Shown piece after piece: positions 29,649-38,000 of a DNA stretch of 41,546 nucleotides. Below the pieces are notes generated by a model. The model was not told the origin of the DNA and ran no database searches. It worked only from the letters and a program-made list of their open reading frames with translations. The translations under genes and the position numbers were made by a program. The stretch's first letter is position 1; each line of letters opens with the position of its first letter. Source of the DNA: a virus; the IMG/VR virus record IMGVR_UViG_3300048672_000399, positions 1 through 41,546 of that record; one strand, given 5' to 3'.

Positions 29649-30236
29649 ATGGCTGAGAAGAATCAATACTCCACCAACCTAAATCTCACCTCGATTCCGG
29701 AATTCGAGCAGAAGAAGTATCCAGAAATCTGGGCAGATTCTCTCAGAATTCGGAATGCAATTCGTGGATTGCAAGGCGCACTTGATCTGTATACAGGAGC
29801 TCTATCTGAGGATGATCAGTATTGGTCAACCACTTCTGCAGGATCTTCCACCCGTGTGCAATCAATCACTCGTATCTATGCAATTGCGCTGGAGGATATA
29901 ACTCTCGGTCAGACAGTTCATCTCACAGATTCTGCAGGAAGTTTGGCCGCGCGAAAGGCGAATGCAACTGATAGCACGAAACCTGCAAGAGCAATATGTT
30001 CCAAGATTGATGGAGTACTTACAGGACAGTGGGGAGAATTCTTCATGTTGGGAGTTGCGAATTACTTCACCGGCCTGACTCCTGGAACTCCATTCTATCT
30101 TTCAGCAACAACCTCAGGAGTTATAACTAATGTCGCCCCTACAGGTGCAGGTAATATCATTCAGCCTGTAGGTTTCGCTCTTGATGCAGGTTCCGTTTGG
30201 TTTAATCCTTCACTCAACTGGACAGTACATCCATGA
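29649..30236 (+). CDS. Structural protein, tail-associated, 195 aa
   Basis: The N-terminal 65 residues are helical (QKKYPEIWADSLRIRNAIRG). They are followed by a beta domain (ALEDITLGQTVHLTDSAGSL then GTPFYLSATTSGVITN) like those in DUF2190-type or fibre-adaptor modules. It sits between the nozzle and endolysin genes and overlaps the endolysin start by four bases. It is probably a minor tail or appendage protein. Confidence 0.65.
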   Translation: MAEKNQYSTNLNLTSIPEFEQKKYPEIWADSLRIRNAIRGLQGALDLYTGALSEDDQYWSTTSAGSSTRVQSITRIYAIALEDITLGQTVHLTDSAGSLAARKANATDSTKPARAICSKIDGVLTGQWGEFFMLGVANYFTGLTPGTPFYLSATTSGVITNVAPTGAGNIIQPVGFALDAGSVWFNPSLNWTVHP

Positions 30237-30709
30237 ACACCGGCCCAATCACCCCGCACTTTTTCTGGTCAGAAGTTACACGCTCTGAAACTGCTGCAAG
30301 AAAAGGTATCGATAACAGTCTCCCAAACTCTCTTACTCAGGCCGTGGTGTTCACATCTGTGCAGATGGAGAAGGTACGAAACATTCTTGGATATCCAATA
30401 AATATCTCTTCCTGGTATCGTTCACAGACTCTAAATTCCGCTCTCGGATCCAAACCAACATCTCAGCATATCAAAGGCGAGGCAGTAGATTTCGAATCCC
30501 CTGCATTTGGCTCTCCTCTGAAGATCTGCAAGAAGCTCATTGAACTCAAAACAATGATCCCATTCGATCAACTGATTCTGGAACATACTTGGGTGCATAT
30601 ATCTTTCTGTGCAGTCCCCACTGTGAAACCAAGAGGTCAGGTATTATCATTACTAAATTCGGGATCTTATGCTCCTGGTCTAACTGATAAAGAGGGTAAC
30701 CCATTATGA
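30233..30709 (+). CDS. M15-family peptidase endolysin
   Basis: Zinc-ligand motifs of the peptidase M15 (D-Ala-D-Ala / L-Ala-D-Glu cleaving) fold are present: SQHIKGEAVDFE (H79, D86) and HTWVHISF (H122, with an upstream Glu at 117). The 158-residue enzyme lacks a signal peptide, so it depends on a holin to reach the cell wall. Two membrane proteins encoded immediately downstream fit that need. It overlaps both neighbours by four bases. Confidence 0.88.
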   Translation: MNTGPITPHFFWSEVTRSETAARKGIDNSLPNSLTQAVVFTSVQMEKVRNILGYPINISSWYRSQTLNSALGSKPTSQHIKGEAVDFESPAFGSPLKICKKLIELKTMIPFDQLILEHTWVHISFCAVPTVKPRGQVLSLLNSGSYAPGLTDKEGNPL

Positions 30710-31071
30710 GCGATTTAGATGAAGATTCTGATCAGATGCCGTTAGACCCTCCACAATTTCATCAAGGAAACCAAGAGATGATTTCGCCGCAGGATTTCTA
30801 TCGGCTAGAAAAGAAAGTAGATCGACTCACATCCTCTCTAGATAAACTCCTCCTCTTTGAAGAGCGCCAGAAGAATCAGGGCGAACGGGTTGGAGATATT
30901 GAGACAGATGTTGGAGGTTTGAAAACTAAGATCGAAGGTATTGAGAAGTCTCTGCAGGAAAAGATTGAGACGATTGATAAGAAAGTGGATCGCTGGATCA
31001 ATCGTGGAATCGGAGTGTGGGCACTTGCAGTTGCACTGTTCACAATCTTTCAAACATTCGTGAAACATTGA
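30706..31071 (+). CDS. Coiled-coil protein with C-terminal membrane anchor, XhlA/holin-like
   Basis: Residues about 33-92 form a long charged coiled coil (RLEKKVDRLTSSLDKLLLFE and IEGIEKSLQEKIETIDKKVD). It is followed by one membrane span (GVWALAVALFTIFQTF) at the very C-terminus. This order matches XhlA-like lysis accessory proteins. Located between endolysin and holin genes, it probably helps permeabilise the inner membrane. Confidence 0.7.
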   Translation: MSDLDEDSDQMPLDPPQFHQGNQEMISPQDFYRLEKKVDRLTSSLDKLLLFEERQKNQGERVGDIETDVGGLKTKIEGIEKSLQEKIETIDKKVDRWINRGIGVWALAVALFTIFQTFVKH

Positions 31072-31088
31072 AATACTAGGAGCTGATC

Positions 31089-31589
31089 ATGGGACTACTT
31101 TCAGGTCTTGCAGATTCTCTTACAGGTGGACTTGCTCATGAAGTGATTGGAGCAGTTGAGAAATACTTTCCTCCAGATATGACTCCTGAGCAGAAAGCTA
31201 ATGTGCAACTTGCAATGGAGAATCTTGAACTCCAGCGTAAAGCACAAGCTGATTCTGCAATGAATGAAGCAGAGAAAACATTGAATGAACGCATTGCAAT
31301 GTTTGAAGGTTCTGCCTCAGATCTGAAAGCAGTTCCATATCTCGGCGCATTTATGCTTCTTCTTCGTGGAGCACAGCGGCCGGTCTGGGGATTTGCAACT
31401 CTCTATCTAGATTACGGCGTATTCTCTGGACTCTGGTCTTTGAAAGATCCAGTGATTCAGAATGCTTTCTGGATCGTGAACTTCTTGGTTCTTGGTTTCC
31501 TATTCGGTGAGCGTGCAGTTACCAATATCATGCCATTCATCACAAACATGGTGCAGGCTAAAGCAGTTGCATCTCGTGGAGATCAGTGA
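31089..31589 (+). CDS. Holin, 3TM-type superfamily
   Basis: The 166-residue protein has an amphipathic N-terminal helix, a helical linker (EQKANVQLAMENLELQRKAQ) and hydrophobic spans near 82-95, 97-115 and 125-141. The signature-like LLLRGAQRPVWGFATLY resembles the phage/GTA 3TM holin group. It would form inner-membrane lesions that release the M15 endolysin. Its stop overlaps the next ATG (TGATG). Confidence 0.78.
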   Translation: MGLLSGLADSLTGGLAHEVIGAVEKYFPPDMTPEQKANVQLAMENLELQRKAQADSAMNEAEKTLNERIAMFEGSASDLKAVPYLGAFMLLLRGAQRPVWGFATLYLDYGVFSGLWSLKDPVIQNAFWIVNFLVLGFLFGERAVTNIMPFITNMVQAKAVASRGDQ

Positions 31590-32284
31590 TGGCATATAAA
31601 CTTCTGAATGAATTGCAGAGACAGGCAGCAACCAAAGGTGCAATTAGTATTTCTGGTCTTGGCGCTTTCTCTGGTTATATGGATTCCAAGGATGGGAAAG
31701 GTGGCCCAGGTGGCGCAGGAACTGGAGGTGTGAATAGTTCTGGCCCGGCCGGCGCTCCATCTCTCGGGTCTGTTGCATCTTTCGGGCTTGCTGCACTTTC
31801 TATGAATCCTGTATCTGCGGCGATGGCTATGGCAAACATGGCCCTAACTGCAAATAATCAACCTACACTTGCACAGATGGCATTGGATGCTATCGAGAGT
31901 GCAGGTTTTGCTATTGCTCACTCCGCCGATGTTGGAGTTGCAACTGATCCTGCAACTATGGGTTATTCTCCTGCAATGGATTCTCAGGCTGCGTATGATG
32001 CAATGGATGCAGTAGATGCTGCAAATGCAACAGCCGCCGCGGTTTCTGAATCTGATTCTGTTTCCCAAGATTCTGCAACTTCTGCAGCTGGCGAAGGAAA
32101 TGGTGGACACGCCGGTGATGATGGAGATGGCGGCTGGAGTTCTGGTGAAGCTGATGGATCCACAGGTGGTTATGGTGGACAAGGTAATGATGGATCAGAT
32201 TCAGGTGATGGATCTGGTGGCGGAAGAGGAAATGGAAATGGTGGTGGATCTGGAGATGGTGGAGGTGGTGGTGATGGCGGATAA
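31589..32284 (+). CDS. Gly/Ala-rich low-complexity virion-type protein
   Basis: I chose ATG 31589 (overlapping the holin stop by one base) over a GTG one codon earlier. The 231-residue protein has an Ala/Met-rich middle (LAALSMNPVSAAMAMANMAL). Its C-terminal third is almost only Gly, Ser, Asp and Asn (repeats of GDGSGGGRGNGNGG type). The Gly-rich tail is reminiscent of disordered or collagen-like virion tails. Function unknown; position suggests a structural or ejected protein. DNA of the tail is a GGT/GGA repeat and may vary in length. Confidence 0.65.
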   Translation: MAYKLLNELQRQAATKGAISISGLGAFSGYMDSKDGKGGPGGAGTGGVNSSGPAGAPSLGSVASFGLAALSMNPVSAAMAMANMALTANNQPTLAQMALDAIESAGFAIAHSADVGVATDPATMGYSPAMDSQAAYDAMDAVDAANATAAAVSESDSVSQDSATSAAGEGNGGHAGDDGDGGWSSGEADGSTGGYGGQGNDGSDSGDGSGGGRGNGNGGGSGDGGGGGDGG

Positions 32285-32329
32285 AACCTAGTTCAGATCT
32301 CCAAATCTCTCAATCTTAGGAAACTCAAC

Positions 32330-33388
32330 ATGGCTCTCGCACAAGACAACTCACTGACTGATCTAATCAAACTGATCAAAGGTAGTTCCTCATCTTCTTC
32401 TACCAAATCCAACATCTCGAAAGAAGGTGTTGATGCAATGATTCAGCAGATCCTGCAATCCAGTCAAGGATTGGCTGCTGTCTCTATGGGACAGAAATCC
32501 TCTGGGATGTATAACTCAACTGTGAATCAACAACTCACGAATGATTTGACAACTCGGGCGGCCGGAGAAGTTGCGAAACTTCAAGCTGGAACTACCACAA
32601 CTCAGAAAACTGCGCCAGGTGTGAGTGGTAAAGACGCTCTCACACTTATGCTTGCTCAAGGTGGTAAGAGTCTTTTGGGCCCATCCGCTAAAGCTCTTGC
32701 AGGTAAGAGTGGTTTGGATCAGCTTGGGAATAAACTTGCAGATGCTTTGGGACTCGCAGATTCCTCTGGAGTTCCTGCATCTATTGGAACTTCCGCAGGT
32801 CTTGGTGAGATTAGTCTTGGAGATTTTGCAGGTCTTTCGGTTCCTGATATTGCAACTTCTGCATCTGCTGATATCCTTGGTTCATCTCTTGCAGAATCTT
32901 TTGGTGTAGGTTCTGGTGATGTGATTGCATCTGATATCGCTGCATCTACTGCAGGTGATATTGGTGCCTCTGCTGCAGCAGATGTAGGAACTGAAGTTGC
33001 AACTGATGCTCTGAAAGATACAGCAACTGAAGGTGGTGCAGAAGCTGGGGCGGCCGCATGGGTAATCTGCACGGAACTCCATTCCCAAAAACTTCTTGAA
33101 ACTAATCTCTATCTTGCATCTGCCCTGCGAGCCTTGGAACTGTCTCCTCAACTTATGCGTGGATACCATGCTTGGGCAATTCCTGTTACTAAGTGGATGC
33201 GTAAGTCTCCTGCTCTATCTGACATCCTCGCCCCGATTGCAGTGGCACGTTGCAAGTATCTACTTGGCGAGTTCAATCTTATTGGTTGGGCTACTGTGGC
33301 TTTGGGTGAGCCAATGTGCTCCTTGATTGGAGCATTCATCCGCACCGAATCTACCGACAAGTTGGAGAATCTTTATGGCCGGACTTGA
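32330..33388 (+). CDS. Virion protein with conserved C-terminal Cys/Trp domain
   Basis: The first 240 residues are Ser/Ala/Gly-rich and low-complexity. The last 110, from about AAAWVICTELHSQKLL, through LMRGYHAWAIPVTKWMRKSP to the C-terminal half, match a module seen at the C-terminus of other phage virion proteins (CTEL..., GY..WA.PV...M). That module is found with ejection or appendage proteins, but its function is unknown to me. The gene overlaps the next ATG by 14 bases. Confidence 0.65.
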   Translation: MALAQDNSLTDLIKLIKGSSSSSSTKSNISKEGVDAMIQQILQSSQGLAAVSMGQKSSGMYNSTVNQQLTNDLTTRAAGEVAKLQAGTTTTQKTAPGVSGKDALTLMLAQGGKSLLGPSAKALAGKSGLDQLGNKLADALGLADSSGVPASIGTSAGLGEISLGDFAGLSVPDIATSASADILGSSLAESFGVGSGDVIASDIAASTAGDIGASAAADVGTEVATDALKDTATEGGAEAGAAAWVICTELHSQKLLETNLYLASALRALELSPQLMRGYHAWAIPVTKWMRKSPALSDILAPIAVARCKYLLGEFNLIGWATVALGEPMCSLIGAFIRTESTDKLENLYGRT

Positions 33389-35012
33389 TCTCTCAACCAT
33401 CATCAATTCTGCCAATGATTACATGGCAAAGACTCAAGGAGATACTAACAAGCTTCTTGATCAATTTAAGGAATTGAAAAACACAGCTGATAATTCTGCA
33501 CAGCTTCTGGAAACTATCGGCTCGAATAATGTGATTGTGAATGAGGTAGTTGAGAGCGGAAAGCTGGCAACTCAGGCTGCAAGAAATAAGGCTGCGGCGG
33601 CCCTCGGCACCAATCTCCGAGATTCTTCTGAGCAACTCACTTCTCTAATCGCACAGTCTCAGGAAGCATCTGATGCACGAGATCAGGCTGCAGCTGTGAT
33701 TCAGGAGAAAAAGTCTGTTGGTCTGTTTGATAATCCTATCCAATGGATCCTGAATCATGCAACCATCAATGATGATATTGATAGGTACAATGGTGCGGAT
33801 ATCAAATATTCTACCACTCAGGCTCGGATTGCAGATCTGAATAGAACGACTCAGGAAACAGTTGCCACTCAGAATGCCCTGAATGAATCTACTTCTCAGG
33901 CAGCAATCACTGCATCCTCGCAGAATCTGCTTTCTGAAGCTCAGATCAAGGCGAATGCTGCGAAAGCTCAGGGACTTGTTTATGGAGCTGAAGGAATTAA
34001 AGCTGCAATGAATGCGAGTAAGGAGCAGTTCCAAGCTCAGCAAACTATCTTCTCGGATCAGAAAGCTCAACAGCAGATTCAGATTTCTCTGGCACATCTT
34101 GATATGGCTCGTAAAGAGTTTGATGCAAAGATGGCTGAGAAAGATTTGGCCAAGATGGCTGATAATCAACTTCTGGATTACATCAATCAAGGTGGTAAGG
34201 GAAGATTGGGCGCAGCTTATGTAGATATCCGGCCCGGAACTCCTGCAGCTGCACAAGCAATCGCACTGCTTAAGTCTGGATCTCCTGCAGGAAAACTGTT
34301 CACAGAAGATTTCATGGCGGGCCAACAAGCACTTGCTATTGATCCTACAGGGAATACAAAGATTCTCGGAACTTCTGCTGCTCGTACTGCTAATGTACTT
34401 GCACAATTTCCAGTCAAACTTGCACCTGCACAGCAACCATTGGTTGATATCATTCAACAAGCTGTTCAGGATGTTAAGAATGCTCCTGGGTTTGATCCGA
34501 AAGATCAACAGCTCGATGCGAAGGTGAATGCTCGAACTGCAGAACTTCTTACAGCTAAGGCGAAGGTAATCATTCCTGGTGATATTACCAATCCTTTCGT
34601 GATTCCATCCACCACCTCAATCATTGCAAACACTCCTGCAGTTGCAGGTCTTGCTGTGGTTCAGAAGGTTCTTGCTCCTGCAATTAAGAATCATGTGGAT
34701 GTGAATTCTCCGAATGTCGTATTCGGTCTGGTTGCACAAGCATTGCAAGATCGTACAATCTCCTATGCAGAAGCATTGGAAGCAACCACAATCTACCATG
34801 CAGGTGTGAGTCAGAATATGCAAGCGCGCCAGATGCCTTCTCTGGGACTGACTCCAACATTTGGATATCGTGTGCAGATTCAAACTAACCTAGATGGAAG
34901 TTTCGGCACTGGCCGCCAGGTTGTTGATCTTACTAAACCTGACTCTTTCGGGCGCGCCTTGAACCAATATATGTCTGCCAGAATAGACTATAGCTCACTC
35001 GGCAGCAATTAA
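33375..35012 (+). CDS. Helical internal virion (ejection) protein, 545 aa
   Basis: I chose ATG 33375 (MAGLDLSTIINSAND) because GGAG lies seven bases upstream; a start at 33327 would overlap the preceding gene further. The protein is long and helical, with Ala/Gln-rich coiled-coil segments (QVVDLTKP near the end; FQAQQTIFSDQKAQQQIQIS in the middle). It sits between other virion genes and the 1618-residue giant, typical of podovirus ejection proteins that line the DNA exit path. No enzyme motif. Confidence 0.68.
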   Translation: MAGLDLSTIINSANDYMAKTQGDTNKLLDQFKELKNTADNSAQLLETIGSNNVIVNEVVESGKLATQAARNKAAAALGTNLRDSSEQLTSLIAQSQEASDARDQAAAVIQEKKSVGLFDNPIQWILNHATINDDIDRYNGADIKYSTTQARIADLNRTTQETVATQNALNESTSQAAITASSQNLLSEAQIKANAAKAQGLVYGAEGIKAAMNASKEQFQAQQTIFSDQKAQQQIQISLAHLDMARKEFDAKMAEKDLAKMADNQLLDYINQGGKGRLGAAYVDIRPGTPAAAQAIALLKSGSPAGKLFTEDFMAGQQALAIDPTGNTKILGTSAARTANVLAQFPVKLAPAQQPLVDIIQQAVQDVKNAPGFDPKDQQLDAKVNARTAELLTAKAKVIIPGDITNPFVIPSTTSIIANTPAVAGLAVVQKVLAPAIKNHVDVNSPNVVFGLVAQALQDRTISYAEALEATTIYHAGVSQNMQARQMPSLGLTPTFGYRVQIQTNLDGSFGTGRQVVDLTKPDSFGRALNQYMSARIDYSSLGSN

Positions 35013-35027
35013 ATAGAAGGAAACAAG

Positions 35028-38000
35028 ATGCCTAATCTCTTCGACCAACCTGATATCGTGGGAGTTCCTACAGAGGAACAAGTTCCTGCATATCTCCTTG
35101 CTGCAGATAATCACAATCTAGGTAATACCCGTGGAGGTTCATGGCTTGATCCTGAAACATGGGGCGATAAGTTTTCAAATGGCGGGAAGTTGATTGCAAC
35201 TGGTGTTCTCTCTGGTGCAAATTCTTTCTACAACACTGGTGTTGCAATCGGTAATTGGTTTGGTGCGGAAGCAGAACAGAATGATACTCGCAGTTGGATT
35301 TCTAGTATTGATTCTGATCTTGGCTCCTACTATGATAAGAATCGACAGGCCGCCGATCTGGTTGGATTCATTGCTACTTCTATCCTACCTGGTCTTGGTG
35401 GTATCAAGGTTCTGAATGCTGGGCAGACTGCATTGAAAGCAGCTTCGAAAACTGGTTTCATCGGTGAGAATCTTTCTCGCGCTACTGGACTTTTAGTTCC
35501 TCAAACTGAACGATATATCACACTGGCTGCTGCAGATATCAATGCTGCACAAGCTACATTCTCTGCAATCAATGCGAATGGTGTAAAAGCTCTTGCTGCT
35601 GGAGTGTGGCAGAATGTTCTTGAGGGCGCCGCATTTGAAACTGCTGTGCAGGCTACAATGTTCAAGAGCCCAATCTTGGAGCAACAAGATGGTTGGGATA
35701 TTGTAAAGAACATTGCAATCGGCGGAGCATTCCAAGGTGTGTTAGGTGGAGCTTTTGCAGCTGCATCTTCTCTCGGGCAGATTCGTAAAGAGGTAAAGAT
35801 TTTTGAGGCCGCCGGCAAATGGGCATCTGCACGCGAGATTCCTGCAGAAGGTCTTTCTCCTGCAATGAAGATCATTCTCATGGCGGAGGATCGAGATCTT
35901 GCTCTTTCTGTATCTGTACTACCTGGAGCAACCGAAGCAGAGAAGGTGGCTGCGCATATTGATACCACTAATCTTGCTGATAAGATTCGCCGTATTGATA
36001 ATGATATGCGGACTGAGTATCATAATCTTACTGTTGGTAAGGATACTGAGATTGGTAACATGATTGCTGATGCATCTTATGGATTAGATCACCGCGCCAC
36101 TCTTGGGAATCTTCTGGGCTCAGATGAGATCACACGCCTATCTGGTAAGTTGAAGATTGAATCTGAGATCTCGAAACTTGTGAAAGAGAAACTTCCCACA
36201 GATGGTTTGATGGTGAAGTATGTGAAACTCACAGGTGAGGATGCTGGCACTGTGATGGAATCTGCGCCAGTTCTTCGGAATCTTGCAGATGTGGTCGCTC
36301 CTCGTGCAGGTGAATCTACTCAAGAGGCTGTACTTTCCGAGGTCAAATCTTACAAGTTCAAGCCGGGCCAGAACTGGGCAGTGAATGATCTTCGCGGATC
36401 TAATGCACATCTGGAAGCTGAAGCCCGCTACATCTGGGCAGATAAGGTGATGAAGGAGATCAAGCCTGGAACTTCTGTGAATCAGTATGACATTCCAGTT
36501 CTTGAGCGTGCATACAAGGATGGGGTTACTGATATCAAGTTGATAGATTCCAAGAATAAGATTTTGAAGGATAAGTTTGTATCTCGTGAAGAGCTTTGGA
36601 ATCATATTGTCCAAGCAAAGACCGATGCCGCCGGTGATCTTCTTGCAGTTCGTGCTTTTAAGGCTGGGGTTGAGCAGGATGTTGCAATGCCTGCAATCTC
36701 CAAGATGGTGAATACCAAAACTGCACGACTCGAAGGAACTAATGTTGGTCGGGACTTGGATGATTTCCTTGCACATCAAACTGCCTCGAAAGAATATGCG
36801 GAACAGATCCTTTCTAAAGGTCTGACTAAACTTGCACACCCTGAAGGTGATGTTCGATTCCTTCCCAGCTGGGCAAAGATTGCTAAGCGTTCTGCAGGTC
36901 TGGAAGATGTTGATGGCCATATCATTGATGGCATGACATACATTAAGACTCAACAGAAACTCCTACAGGATGGAATCAACAATGTAGTTGCGAAGTTTGT
37001 TGGTGATATGGGAGTTCTTATCCCAGAGATTACTGACTCTCAGCTCATGACCGCAAACCGTTATGGCGCAGGTGCAGGTCTTACATCATTCTCGAACGGT
37101 GGATATGGTTCTTTGGAATCTCTCCTTCAGGCTTCTGGTGCAGCAGTCAATAAGATTAAGACTGCTTTCCGCGCAGAGAGTGAAGGTGCAATGAATGGAG
37201 AACTCTATAATCTTGCACGGAATCAGAAAGCCGCGATTGAGTGGAGCACGATCAATCAGAAAGTCTCAAGGAGCGGGGAACTTTGGATCCGACATACTGA
37301 AGGTGTTGGTGATGAAGCAGAACACTTCCTGATTACGAAGAAGGCCGCCGCGAAATACCTGAAAGAAGGTGAGCTTGATTTCGACTCATTAAACTCGGAA
37401 CTCCCAGAACACCTTATCAACCTGAACAACAGGGAAACTGTTGCGATGGTAGATTCTCATATCGGCCGCACTGGAACTCGTACTCAGGCATACAATGAAC
37501 TGCGAGTTGCACAAGGTGGCGGAGATACTCTCCATGCAGCTGGTAAAGATATCTCTGTGTTCCGCCCGATTCGTGCAAATCCTAAGGACTACCCATTCTT
37601 TGCATTCGTGAAAGATATAAGGGTCGGCGGCCAAGGTGATACCACAATGATCTTCGCAGCTTCTGAATCAAAACTTCAGGAGATGATCAATAAGGTTCCA
37701 CCGCAGTTCAAGACTTTTACCAAACGAGATTCTGAAGATTGGCACAGGGCCTATGCAGACTATGAATATTCCAAGACACTGAGTGAATCTTATATCAACT
37801 CAGAATTGAAGAACTCTGGTGTGTATTCTGATTTCTTCACAAAGACTGATCCTCAAAAGATTGTGAATGATATCATGCAGCAACATCTGCGTGAGGATGA
37901 TGCACTCGCTGTGAATCTTGTGAGAGCTAAGAACTCTAGAGCTTTTGCTTTCTTAGAGGATCAGGGTGATGCGTACACTAAGATCTCTGCTTCTAAGTTC

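Noticed and set aside
33645-34508. 287-codon minus-strand open frame in the ejection protein gene
   Set aside because: Cys/Ser/Leu-rich antisense shadow; no promoter or Shine-Dalgarno.
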